A DNA stretch of 64,000 nucleotides from Cunninghamia lanceolata. Lineage: Eukaryota > Streptophyta > Pinopsida > Cupressales > Cupressaceae. Of the stretch, positions 48,107 to 59,780 are shown one piece after another. Where the stretch lies: assembly GCA_027924645.1 (NCBI GenBank), contig BSBN01000047.1:4650001-4714000 (forward strand). Reading direction: 5' to 3'. The notes under the pieces were generated by a model. It made no database searches. It had not been told where the DNA came from and worked only from the letters and a program-made list of their open reading frames with translations. Made by a program: the position numbers and the translations under genes. How positions within the stretch are numbered: position 1 is the first letter of the stretch; the number at the start of each line of letters is the position of its first letter.

Positions 48107-48149
48107 ATGGAAGAGGTGCCTATGTATGAATGCTTTTTATTTTCAAATA

Positions 48150-49692
48150 TGTTGAAGTAGTGCATTGTCATTTTAAGAACAATGTCTCTATGTGTGTATG
48201 GATTGGCAAAGTTTTCTTGGCTGTAGCTATGCAATTTTAAGAACAAAGGAGAAGACGAGCATTTCTTAGGTTTGAGTGGATCCATAAATTGAGTTTCTTT
48301 GTTCTTCTATCCATGCTAGTTATGTTTAGCCAGGTAAAGGAATGGCAGGCAGGGCTTGTTGTTTGATTTAGTACCTTTTTGAGTTCTTCCCCCTCAACCT
48401 CACATGACCAGGACCTAGAGTAGCTTCTAGTTCATGACTGGGTCATTATGAAAGCTTGCATCTGCTCACTCTAAGATGAAGGAAGCTATTGTTTTCAAAT
48501 GGCCAACTTGTATTGATAGAGTCAAAGAAATTAGGTGGGCAGCAATTAGTCGCTTCCTCATCCTCATCTTAGCAGTGAGTAGCAATAGCCATGTCAGCGT
48601 TGGAGGGTGAAGATTAATTTGTGTGATGACCCTAAAACTGCTTAACTGTCTGTGCTTAGTCATCATAACAACAAAAGGTAGGTAGTAGTTTCATAAATGG
48701 GTTCTAGGTTGTTCCAACTGATCATGTGCTATGCACTTCACAAGTTAATGAGATAGGAGTATGTGTCAATCATCAATGACTTGTAAGAGACACCCTTATC
48801 TTATAAAAGTGGTGTGCTCCTTTTGTAAAGGATGGAGAAATTTTTGGGGGACATAAGATTTTTTGATTGTAGTTTTAGTATAGGATAGTAGGGGATTGTT
48901 CAGTCTGTAGGCTCTTGAGGTGTATTTTTCTCCTGCCTCTAAAATTAATGAAAGAATGCAAACTTCATATGCATCTTATCTCTATCTTTGTTATGTAAAC
49001 AATTTTGAGAGTTAATAAATCAAGGATATATTGTTTCTCTCATGAAACATTTGTTGTTATACATTATTATTGTGTGTTAGCTTCTATTTTAAGGAAATAA
49101 AGTAAATCTTTCATGCAAAGTAATGTAGTTATTTACAAACATGATGGATAATTAAGAATGAGATGTACGTTGATTGCCATCATTGAAATCAATATCAACA
49201 TTGATGCACTAATATTTTTAAGGAGATAAATTGATTTTCAGTCTAGGAGAATTGCATTTTGAAGCCTTAAGCATTGTATTGACTCTATTTTTCCCAGAAT
49301 AGGCACCATTCCTAAATCTAATTGGTCTCCCAACCACCATTTCATACTGAAAATGATAAATCCAAGCCATTCTATAAATTAATTCTAATTATTTATAACT
49401 TCATACTAGTGCCTTGAGGATAACAAGGAATGAGCTAGTTATATATGCAATTATGAAAATCCTTATCGATTTGTATGAAGTTTAGTATCTTCTAGGCACT
49501 ATGATATAGTTGTGTTTGATATTCATGTTCAGTATCATTAAGGGTAAGCACTTATGTCATACAGAGCCTGAAGTGTAGGGGAGAAGAGTGTGAGACCCAT
49601 CTCTCGTTTGTTGGCCAAATTTCTCAGTGTCTTTGATCATAAGGTCTAGATAATATTTAGATTTCACTAAGGTGAATATTTGGGAAATAATA
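48150..49692 (+). repeat. G 3' LTR
   Basis: This is 1543 bp and pairs with 21586-21615 plus 43454-44953. It shows what the O insertion site looked like when empty (GTCATTTTAAGAACAATG near 48170). It is followed by GAATA and the F integrase. Confidence 0.88.
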
Positions 49693-49697
49693 GAATA

Positions 49698-49991
49698 GAA
49701 GCTAAATTACCAATTAGTCTTGAGTTGTCTATGTGCAAGTTGTTATAGGAAGTTGAAAGAAATGAGGATGATGTCATTTCCTTAAAGATACATAAGTTGA
49801 CTGATCTTGATGAAGCTAGGAGGACTGTACATGAAAGAAATCTGTTATAGCAATAGATGGTCAAGCATTTGTTTGACAAGAGGGCAGTTCAAAGGAGTTT
49901 CCAAGATAGTGACCTAGTCCTCATGTGGAATTCTAGGTCTGAAGATAAGGGAAAGCATGGAAAATTTGAATCTTTCCATGTCTTTTCTTAG
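49698..49991 (+). pseudogene. F: integrase C-terminal end, resumed after the nest
   Basis: The first codons read EAKLPISLELSMCKLL and follow directly on the ELVYEI that ends at 19868. The rest has LTDLDEARRTVHERN, KHLFDKRAVQRSFQDSDLV and KHGKFESFHVFS, the usual C-terminal part of a Gypsy integrase. Several stops interrupt it (about 49746, 49848, 49854). With 19355-19868 it shows that one gene was split by a 29.8 kb insertion. Confidence 0.9.
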
Positions 49992-50099
49992 ATTTTAAGT
50001 GTAAGGTTCCAAGTTACAATTTATGTTGGAACCTGGGACATACCGGGGTCCAATTTCTATCAAAACCTAAGATATCCTTGGTTCTAATGTCCTCCAGAA

Positions 50100-51017
50100 T
50101 CCCATTCACCCTCACTCAATTTGGAGGCTCAAAACATGGAATTTTTAGATGAATTTGGAGATGTTGTCTATGCATGTCACCCAACATCAAATGTACCTTT
50201 CATTCAAGTGTTTTGTCTACATTTAGAATTTTTGGTTTCCCGTGGACATCAGGACATCCCTAGTCCTTATGTCCTTCTAGATCGCCATTCCCCCTCACTC
50301 AATTTGGCGGGTAAAAACTTAGAATTTTTAGATGATCTCAGAGATGGTCGCTATGTGTGTCACACAACATCAAATAGACCTTTCGTTTGGGTGTTTTGGA
50401 TACTTTGGAAATTTTGTGTTTTCCATGGATATCAAGACATCCTTGGTTCCTATGTCCTATAGGATCCCCATTCCCCCTCATTTAATTTGGAAGGTCAAAA
50501 CTTAGAATTTTCAAATGATCTCAAAGATGGTGGTTATGTGTGTCATCCAACATCAAATGGACCTTTTTTTTAGGTGTTTTGGCTACTTTGGGAAATTTAG
50601 ATTTTTTGTGGACATCAAGACATCCCTGGGCCATGTGTCATGAATCCCCATTCCCCCATGTTCAATTTGGAGGGTCAAAATTGGGAATCTTTAGATTATC
50701 TCAGAGATGGTAGCTATGTTTGTCATCCAACATCAAATGGACCTTTCTTTTAGGTGTTTTGGCTACTTTAGGAATTTTAGGTTTCTCATAGATATCAGAA
50801 CATCCCTAGTCCCTATGTCCTTTCAGATCACCATTCCCCATGTTCAATTTGGGGAGTTGAATCTTGGAATCTTGGTTTGAAATTGAACAATATGGTTGTT
50901 GGTACCCCCTACATCAATTTGGCCTTTTGTTTGGGTTTGTTTTCTCATTTTTGGATTTTTCAGGTTTTCCATGATCTTTCTGGGCCCCTCTTTTTCTCAT
51001 GTTGAATTTGAAGGGTC
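50100..51017 (+). repeat. Tandem repeat, about 182 bp period, five units
   Basis: The phrase TTTGGAGGCTCAAAAC and variants recur at about 50123, 50304, 50486, 50667, 50850 and, shortened, 51007. Spacings are 181-183 bp, the last about 155 bp. Each unit includes ATCTCAGAGATGG and TTTGGGTGTTTTGG. It follows the F integrase and is probably its 3' untranslated repeat region. The related array at 2890-3663 lies in the opposite orientation. Confidence 0.85.
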
Positions 51018-51022
51018 AAAAC

Positions 51023-51484
51023 TGTTGGGAATTAAGGTGTATCAACCTTTGCAAGTTCGTAGCATTTATTATTTAATTGTATATTTATTTTTGCCTATTA
51101 TTGTAATTTTCTATGCATATCCTATTTTGTCACTTTGTGGGATTTGGCACAGTGATGTGTCATCCTACATGGAAGATGACTAGATGTATTTTTTTCCTCA
51201 TATGAGGAGATAGGCATCCCACTTTGTGGTAGAAGTATTTTTCCATGTGTCAGAATCTTTTGGGTGTTGTAAGAGGTCTATGACATGTAAGAGTTATGAC
51301 AGATTCATATGATAGAATCTATGACATGTAAGAGCTAGAAATAGAAGATTCTATGATAGGTGTAACAAGTGTCAGGAAGAATCTTTTCATGGAGGAGGTA
51401 GGTGCCCAAGTTTGACTATTACAAGGTGTAAGAGAACCTCTATTAATAGTTAGTTATGATAGATTCTCTTATAGGTGTAAGTGT
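51023..51484 (+). mobile_element. COP1-type LTR, second copy, cut by E
   Basis: 462 bp starting TGTTGGGAATTAAGG match the minus strand of the COP1 LTR from 6032 to about 4215, with roughly 10% difference. The flank AAAAC (51018-51022) equals the pentamer beside the outer end of the left copy (minus strand of 3664-3668). The copy stops where E begins. The remainder should lie beyond the window. Confidence 0.82.
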
Positions 51485-51598
51485 TGTGACATTTCCTTAT
51501 GACGATTCCTCAAAAATTGTGAAGCTTATTTTGGTCGTAAGCTTACCAAAATATCAATTATTGAATATTTTTGGGGTGTTAGAAAAGTTTTTCTATTT

Positions 51599-52840
51599 AC
51601 ATGAAATAGCAGTCCAAATAACCGCTATTACATGTGTTTTGTTGTTTTATGTGTAATGTCAGCCCTTTTTGCCACTTTTACATATTTTACCAAAGTTTTC
51701 TTTTAACATGCGAGAGCGGTCCTAACCACCGCCCATGCATGTCCCTTGACAAAGCTTAACATGTAAAGGTGGTTGTTATTACCGCTTATACATGTTAAAC
51801 CTTCATGTGTATGAGCAGGCTTTTTCACCGCCTTGGCAGATCTCTCTGAATCTTGAACTACGAGTTCCATTAATGGCATTTGTGTGGCCATTAATACCTT
51901 GCTTGTAACCCTTCTTAAAGCATTTTGGTCACTATTCTTTTTAGTTTTCATCCTCAAACTTCTCGGACTAGTCATTTAACACCCTACGAAGATGATCAAA
52001 CCACGGAGCTTGTGGATTGTGCAGATTTCATGCTTAGGGTTTTTCGTTATTATTTCCAGGTAGGATGAGGTTTCTTATGTTTTTGTTGTTGATCTCCTTC
52101 TTTCTGTTAGGGTTTTATTTAACATTTTTCATTTGAGATTTATATAAATATTCTTATCTGCTTTGGGTCATCGTTTTGAATGTGTGAATGTAGTTTGAAA
52201 CCCTAAGTAGAATGCTTGTGTGTTTTCGCCATTTCTTTATTTGGTTAGCGGTAGATTCATCGTGCCCTACTTCATCATCTTATTAAACTTGGGTTTCCTA
52301 CATGCACTGAAGGTATTTCTTTCCACTCTCACACGAACCTAACACGTTGAACCTTCATGTGTATTAGTAGAGTTTTCCCACACCATCGCATCCTTCATAT
52401 GTTATCTTTCCTACATGTAAGGGCGGTTAAAACTGCCGCCCTTACATGAACTTTGTGAATTACCTTCCAACATGCAATAGCAGCTAAAACTACTGCCCTT
52501 ACACCTATAACTCAGAGTTTGTAAAAATAGATGCAGTGGCGGTCTTTTTCACCGACTATACATCAAACCTTTTCATTACACATGTATGGGCAGTCCATTT
52601 CACCAACTTTGCATGTGTTTCAAAGAAAAATTCTTACCCTAATGTAAGGGTAGCCATTTTGACCGCCCCTACATATAAAATTATATTTTTGCAAATACAT
52701 GTAAAGGCAGTATCTTTTGCCGACTTTGCACGAGAGTTGTAACAACCCTTCCTAAACACATTTAATAGCAGTCAAAATGACCGACTTTATATAAGTAAAT
52801 AGTCCCTCATGTAGGGCGGTCATTTTGACTGCTCGTGCAC
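51599..52840 (+). repeat. Array of about 12 short hairpins
   Basis: Imperfect palindromes of 30-39 bp built as CATGTAAGGGCGGT, a 6-9 base loop and ACCGCCCTTACATG. Positions are 51599-51635, 51706-51742, 51759-51795, 51804-51833, 52414-52448, 52471-52503, 52531-52562, 52579-52617, 52641-52674, 52697-52732, 52757-52794 and 52808-52840. The copy at 52414-52448 has a perfect 13 bp stem. Spacing is irregular. The first hairpin recurs in the second LTR near 63976. Confidence 0.85.
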
Positions 52841-53081
52841 ATTTTCCTGAATTTTTCCTAACACTGGGAAAATTTGCCTTTCAAGGCCTGTTAACCCTCT
52901 TTCACCCTTTACCTCAAGTTGCGCGCACTCAAGCCCTTCAATGCATGCTTTCCTATTCATGATCATCAACATGCAGTTTCCCAGTTTATCCATTTTTCCC
53001 GTAACTGCGAGATCATGTCCTTTTGCAATTCTCAACAAGCATCCGTGGTAGATATCTTTTCTAGAATTCTTTCCAGAGCTG

Positions 53082-56000
53082 ATGTCAGAGCCGTCTCCAT
53101 CTAAAGCCAAAATCATGAAGTACAAGTACCAAGTTGTCTTTCTTGTCACTTCAATACAGTCAAATGTTGATGAAATCAGAGATACAGAAATAGGACATGT
53201 GGATATGGCAGAATTTATGGACAGAACTAAACAGACAAACCCTTCCAGACACATGCAAAAGATCATTGACATCAACATTCATTTTGTTGCCTCATTTCCA
53301 GTTTCTGCCCATAACCTCGAGTTCGTTCTTCAGGTGGCTGTCCATTACAACAGGAACACTAGGGTTGTGACAGATTCCCAAGGGAGTTTGATCATGAGGT
53401 TGGATGCAGAATTTATTGATAAAATCTTAATGTGTCCACCTATTGTAAACATTGGACAGATTAATTTTGCTCAAGGGCAGAAAGACTATGATACAGATGT
53501 GGAAGCAGCAAGAAGGTACATAAACCATAATTGGTTGAAAATTCCTCAAAGTAATCTGACCAGATGGCCGAAGGATCTCCTTAAGAGTGATTTTGTAGAG
53601 GAAGTTTGTGATTTGATCACTCTTTTGAGTCATATCAGAGGACTCCCTTCTTCCTCCAAGTTTCAAGAATGGATGTACACATACATCAAGGTGATTCTTC
53701 GAGGCACATAGAGAATATTTTGGGGAGAGCAGATTAGTAATGCATTGCATGAGCAGTTGGTGAGGGTCAACACAACATTCAAATTCTATATGACCTCATA
53801 TCTGGTCTATGCTGCTACAACCATGAGGAGCTTTCCTAGTCTGACTTAGGTTGGTGATGGGAGATTGGTTCCTATGTATGAGTATTATCCTCAAATTACT
53901 CTGAAGGGATCAATCCATCATTTATGAAGGGTGAATGACGCTTTCTTTTCAGTATTCATGTGCTTATGGGACAATGAACTTGTTCAGAAGAGGGTTTCAG
54001 ATGAAGCCTGGGAAGTTGTGAATTCTTTTGGTTGCTTGTTCTTACAATTTCCTACTTTCACATATCTCAGAGTAGGGTATTATCCTAGCTATCCTTATAT
54101 TCTTCCATGATATCTGAGTGACCGAATTATTCTCCTAGACTTATGTAGGCAATTGATTGTAGTACATAATAAACAAATGGAGCTAAAGAAGTCAGGGATA
54201 AAGTTTCTTATAGAAATTGGAAGCTACTCAGTTCAATCAGCTAACAAGGCAAAAACAGTTGATTCTGAATTGCAATTGGTCACCATGAAAACTTTCAAGA
54301 AAAGGGACCGTTTTGACTTTAGGAGAGTACAAGACAAAATCAAAAGGAAGTCAACTTTCCATGTGCCTATGGTGGAAGATATTTGGGCTGATCTCTGGAC
54401 ACAAAATGAGATCAGGAAGTTAGACTACTGCAGGCTTCATTTGAGTCAGATAGAAGAGCTGGGCCTTGTTGATATTCTAGATGGAATGGAAGATGATGGG
54501 GATGTTCTAGATCCCAAATATAATACTGAGAATTTTGAAGTCTCACCTCTTCCAGAGGTGAAATGGTCAGTTAAAGAGGAAACTTCCATAAGGAAAAGAT
54601 TTCAACCGATCCTGGCTAACACAAATATATGGTTGGAAAGCAAAGGGATCAAATTGAAGTAATTTATCATAGGGTCAGAGACTGAAGCACAGGAACAAAC
54701 AGGCAAGAAAGTAGAAAATAGGACCAAGAATAAGAGTGACACCCCTTCTTCCTCCAAAATACGAAAACTAAAAATTAAGTTTGTATCCAAGGGAGGGAAG
54801 AAGAAAGAAGTTGCAGAAACCTCTAATGTCACTGAATTAGGTGCTGAAAATACAAATGTTGAGCAAATGGAGGTTGCAAATGTTGAGACTGAAAAGAAAA
54901 ATATTTAGAAATCTAAAGATGCCCAACAAATAGAAGCGTCTGATAAATCTGATGAGGAAGATGAAATTGAACAAGACAAGGATGAGAATGTAGAAAAGGA
55001 ACAACTTGGTGATCCACATCAGTCCCCTAAGAAAGATCTTCCCACTGAATCACAAGTTTCTACACCCCTTCCTCATGCTCCTATTTCTGGTAGTTTTCCA
55101 ATAGTTTCAAGTGTTCCTCTTTCACCTATTTTCATTGTTTCTTCTGATAATACCCCTACTTCTATAAGAACCAGTTTTGGGACTATGTTTGATTCCTCCC
55201 GTTCTATCCCAAATTTATCTTCTCCATCTTTTGATATTGGTGACCATTCTATTTTGGAAAATCTTCTGGATGGTTTAGAAAAAGTTGTTGACACAGGTGT
55301 AGTTTTTACCAACACAAGTCCTATTGTGACCATAACAGGTGTAAATATGGATCCGGTGAAACAAGTAGTGGATTCATCTCTGACTATTAGTGCTTCTGTG
55401 CTCCCTCCATGGTTGTCTGGATATAAGAGAAAGAAGCAAGCTATTTCACCAGATGAAATTGATATAGAGAAGCTGTTACCTATGAAATCAAAGACTGAAG
55501 AAAAAGCCTAAGACTGTTTCTAGGCTTATGAATGAAAAATGGATTAGATATGTAGAGATTGCTAAGCCACCAGAGGATGCTACTATTGACAATTTTGACA
55601 TGAATGATTATGTTGTCTCAAGGGTTGAGTTAGGCAAGGTAACTCATTAAGGCATAAAAGCAGATTTTCAAACTGCTGCCAGCACCTTGCTTAAAAAATA
55701 TGATGAAGTCAAAAAGGAAAAAGAACAGTATAAAGCTAAAACAGAACAACTTGCTGCTATTCTTCAAAAAATAGTAAAGTCATCTAAGATTGTGGAACCC
55801 ATGGCAGTGATTGTAGAAGATCCTCTAATCTAGAAGATTGAAAAAGCTCAGGCCAGAGGAAGAGTGGTAGGAGATATTGTGGAACGTTTGCTAGCTCAAG
55901 GGTGAATTCTACTGAAGACCACTGTGGAAAGAAAAGAAAAGATGGATAAAGCCAAAGCCGAGCTTGATAACATAGTTGACTTACTCTCCCAAGAACTGCA

Positions 56001-56544
56001 GGATCAAGAAGAGAACTTGGAGGAATGGATAGAGATGAAAAAGATTAAGATAAAGAATCTAATTACTATTGGGGTCATCACAAATAGGGAATTATCTCTT
56101 AAAACTAAGGAGTCCCTAGTTCATCGCATCCATATAATAAAAGGCTTGCTTGAAATCTTATGTCAAGCTCGTGAAACCAGTGAAGACAACGATGTCACAC
56201 TTCTACACAGGCTGGAAGAACTCCCATGTACCCTCACAGGTGAAGATCATAAGTTCCTTTTAGCAGATGAAATGATAAGCTCCTTCGAAAAGATGGTTCA
56301 AAGTAAATTCAAAGATGAAGTGCCTTCAGTACTTTCTATGGGCAATCTTTATGATCAGCATTCAACTTTTGAGAACCTGAAGGACAACCTTGACAAACAT
56401 GAGAAGGCAATAAAGGCAGTTAAAGATGCAATTCTTCAGGCCTGCACTATCTGAAAAAATACAGCTAAGCTGGATGCATGTGAAATGGCGGCTATACAGG
56501 CCATGTACCAGAATTTTCTAAAGAAGAATGATGGAGGAAGATAA
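53082..56544 (+). pseudogene. Decayed LTR-borne reading frame, about 1150 codons, unknown function
   Basis: One frame runs from ATG at 53082 to about 55505, then shifts by one and continues to TAA at 56542-56544. About ten stops interrupt it, mostly TAG and TGA where Gln or Arg could stand. The first roughly 530 residues look globular, with ARRYINHNWLKIPQSNLTRW and KVILRG. About 280 Lys/Glu- and Ser/Thr/Pro-rich residues follow. The last roughly 340 are charged and helical, likely coiled coil (ERKEKMDKAKAELDNIVDLL). I recognise no gag, pol, envelope or transposase motif. It lies inside the LTR, not between LTR and gag. Confidence 0.7.
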
Positions 56545-56723
56545 TACCTTAGTTTATTTTATTCTTGTATATGTAATTTGAATTTTGTTGTGGACATATT
56601 CATATGCAATTTTCCAAAATGTAATTACATGTGAGGCAAAGGAAGTCCTAAGTCAAATAGGACTCTTTTGTTTGAATAAGTCAAAGAAGTTAGGATTTTC
56701 CTATTTTTGCTCTCGGTTTCTCT

Positions 56724-56731
56724 TATAAATA
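56724..56731 (+). promoter_or_regulatory. E LTR TATA box
   Basis: TATAAATA is followed by AAGAGGACCCCCATTG, a typical start region. It lies downstream of the LTR reading frame, so it would drive the gag-pol transcript. Confidence 0.65.
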
Positions 56732-57490
56732 AAGAGGACCCCCATTGTAAATATCATCTTTTATCTATTGCAAAGAAACTCTACCAAATTGGAAAACATT
56801 TCAAGACTTTGAGTTTTTTATGTTTATCATATTTTTCAAGTGAATATCAATATAAGCAGGCAATTTGAGTATCAAACTTTGAGTTGAATCATATTATTTT
56901 ATGATATCAGTGTTCTTATGTCATTGGTGTTATATTATATTGAATCATTGTTGGAATCTTGGAGTTTATTGAAATTTGAGAAGAGTGTTCTTGTTTTGGT
57001 TGAATAGACTTTGTGCTATTTTTCTCATTGCGGGAGTTTGTGTTTATTTGTGGGAACGAAATCGTTTAGAGACTTTGTGCTGTAAACTATTGTGTTCAAA
57101 GTAGTTATATCATAGTGGGTGAAAGTGGGGACTTTGGGCTACATTTGAATTCAATTAAGTTTGTTTGTGAGAAATAAGCCAAACGATAGAAAACTTTGCA
57201 TTCCTATGGTTTGTCTCGATTCAAGAATTATCAAATATCATCTATTGTGAAGTCGTTATTTTGTAAGAGAGAAACATCTATTCTAAAAAAAGAGAATAGG
57301 ATTCTATGAAAACACCCCAAGAATCATTTTAATTTATTTAAGTGTTAAAAGTTGTTTGTTAGAAAGAGCTCATTATCTAGAGGGAACCTCGCCTTGCTGA
57401 GAGGAGAGACTCAGTCTCATCATAGTTGTGGCGATATAACCATTTTGTCATTAGTTAGCTAATTGACAAAATATTCACCCAACAGTTTTT

Positions 57491-57508
57491 TGGCGACTCT
57501 ACTGGGGA
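57491..57508 (+). promoter_or_regulatory. E primer binding site
   Basis: TGGCGACTCTACTGGGGA lies six bases after the LTR end. It closely resembles primer sites of plant Tat/Ogre-like Gypsy elements, which I recall as complementary to tRNA-Arg. The tRNA match was not tested. Confidence 0.8.
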
Positions 57509-57696
57509 AGGAACGCGCAACTTGAAGCCTCACGCTCCGAGTTGAAGCATTACAGTTCTTTTCCATTGTTTTGAGATTTTTCAAAATTTTGTTGAGTACA
57601 CTACATTCTAGCAGATTCATGGTATACAAGAAGCAAGAGAGCTCAAGGTATTATTGATCTTGTATTTGAGTTGATGCAGAAAATAACTTTGGTCTT

Positions 57697-58947
57697 TTGC
57701 TTCCACGACCTCGACTTCAGCGAACTAGGAGTTTTCCTCCAACCAACACCAGGTCTCCAATACCAGGTGAAGCTTCTAGTTCTAGTACTAGTAGAGTTTT
57801 GTCTGTTCATATTCCACAGAGGTTTGTTATCCCACCCTTTAATCAGCGCACCATGGCAGCTCAAGGCCCTTGGGGTAACACTTTTGGTCCTTTGAATTTA
57901 ACCCCACCATTGCATGAACTACCTCATAGTTCGAGGAAGAATTTTCTTAAGTTCTATGGCGATGGGAAAGTCCACCCAGATGAACACATTGCAGCTTTCT
58001 GTATAGCTTGTGGTGTATTAGGTGTGGAACATGAAGATGTAGCAGTAAGACTTTTTGTGGAAACACTACAAGGTGCTGCTACTGATTGGTTTTACCATCT
58101 TCAATCTCAAACTATAACGAGTTGGAACACTCTCAAGACCAAGTTCGAAGCTAGGTTCAAACCTGTGAAAGATGCACATGCCTTGTTAGCATAGCTAACA
58201 CAGATGAAGAAAGAGCCACATGAACCTATGTGAGATTTCATCTCTAAGTTCAATAAGCTAACAAACATGATTCCTACAACCACTCAGCCAACAACAGAGA
58301 ATCTTAAGTGTTTCTTTATCAATACTCAGCTTCCTGAGGTGAGTTTTCTGCTAAGGTGGGCTAGCCCCGCAGATCTTCGTACAGCTCAAATTTTGGCTAC
58401 TGAAGTTGAAGATGATCTTATCCTTGCAGGTAAGATAAGAAGAGATTCTAACAGAAACAGAGGTCCTTCTTCTGCTGATAATTCTGCCATGAGCACCACG
58501 GATCCTATGGTGCAAAAGTTAGCAAATGAATTGCTAGCTCTGAAAAGGCAAATATCACAAGGTATGTCTATCCCTCCTTCCTATCGGGATATACCAAGGA
58601 GAACATTTCCTAACAATTCATATCAAGGCAATGCTGCCAAAAATCAAGGGCAACACAATCGTCTTCCACCCACACAGGAGAAGCTCACCATTGAATCAGT
58701 GCCGGTCAACTCAGTAGTTGGCTATTATGAAGCAGAACATGATCATTCTTTCCAACCTGAGTTGGACCAGGAGAATGATGCTAATCTTTTTACAGAAGGA
58801 GAAGAAGAATTAGCTAGTGACTCTACCATTGGCTTTCTGAATTACCAAGATGAAGCCAAAAAAGAAGGAGAAGTATATGATGGAGCATATGTTTTTTTAC
58901 TAGGTCCCAAAATCAGTCAAATCAACAAGCTGATAAAGGAAAGGTAA
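57697..58947 (+). pseudogene. E gag (broken)
   Basis: The core reads LKFYGDGKVHPDEHIAAFC, VAVRLFVETLQGAATDWFYH and SWNTLKTKFEARFKP, a Retrotrans_gag pattern. Stops at 58192 and about 58231 interrupt an otherwise constant frame. The C-terminal part is Gln/Asn-rich and ends in an acidic segment (LFTEGEEELASDS). No zinc knuckle was seen. Confidence 0.88.
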
Positions 58948-59780
58948 GAGAGGAATCTCAGCCAGTGATCTCAATTGCCAAAAGGGGAACTCCGTTGCCT
59001 TTTCAATCGAAGGACCTGGTGGGCAATAAGCAAGTAAGTGCATCTAACAATCCTATATCTTCTACTTCTGTCCCTCAGACTAGTACTACCCCTAATAAAA
59101 CTTAGAATGATGGATTTCCTTCCTTTGTCTCTAGTTCATTTCAGCTATTTGATATAATAGATCATGCTAGGAAGACCGAAATCCAAATGTCTGAGGTTGA
59201 GTATTTAAAAGCTAATCCCGAACAGTTTGATAGGTTGGCTAAATACGCCAAAAACAAGACTATTCCTACATAACAAGATTTTCCAAAAGTTGCCCATGAT
59301 TCCTCAAAGAACAAATCCACCCAAAATAATCTTGTTACTACTCCCCTTGTTGCCCCAAGAAAAATAGAACCTTTCTATGTTTCTCTATTAGTAATTGGTC
59401 ATAAGTTGAGCAATTGCATAATAGATTCTGGGTCCTCTAATAATGTTATGCCTTCCAAAGTGGCAGATGCCCTTGGTCTCACTCTAACCAAAACCTTTGG
59501 GAGATGTTTCTCCATGGAAAATAAGCAAGTGCCATTGTTGGGCCAAATCAAAGATGCCCAATTTGCATTTGCAGCCTTTCTAGACAAGAGGATTAAGATG
59601 ACCATCCTAGTAGCTGATGTTCCAGCCTCTTATGGCATTTTGGTCAGGTGTAATTTTTGTAAAGATGTGGGTGGAGAACTGAACATGGACCTATCCAAAG
59701 CAAGGATACCTATTAAAGGCATCATGCAAAAGTTGCTTCCTGAGAAAGAAGCAAAATATATTGTTACCCAAATGGCAAAT
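58948..59780 (+). pseudogene. E protease
   Basis: After a stop-ridden Ser/Thr/Lys-rich linker, the protease active site reads CIIDSGSSNNVMPSKVADAL with the catalytic Asp at 59424-59426. It continues with GLTLTKTFGRCFSMENKQVP and TILVADVPASYGILV. The segment 59406-60188 is open, so protease and the next domain were one protein. Confidence 0.88.

Larger units (their letters stand above)
21586..49692 (+). mobile_element. G: gag-only LTR element, host of O, inserted in F
   Basis: G has its 5' LTR in two pieces (21586-21615 and 43454-44953) and its 3' LTR at 48150-49692. Its own length without O is about 6.3 kb. Its outer duplication is AAATA (19864-19868) and GAATA (49693-49697), one mismatch, on either side of F integrase codons that join in frame. 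Inside are a leader, a gag-like frame and no protease, RT or integrase, so G depended on another element. The class resembles the TR-GAG elements described in plants. Confidence 0.85.
51485..57484 (+). repeat. E 5' LTR (6.0 kb), containing a reading frame
   Basis: The start is fixed by the second copy at 63862. The end CCCAACA is fixed by the primer site six bases later. A TATA box at 56724 lies about 760 bp before the end, as expected for a U3/R border. The part 51485-52845 holds the hairpin array and 53082-56544 a decayed frame. Only 139 bp of the partner LTR are visible, so the length rests mostly on the primer site. Confidence 0.7.

Noticed and set aside
51599..52840. CRISPR-like array
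   Set aside because: The repeats are palindromic, variable in sequence and spacing, and lie in a plant LTR element.
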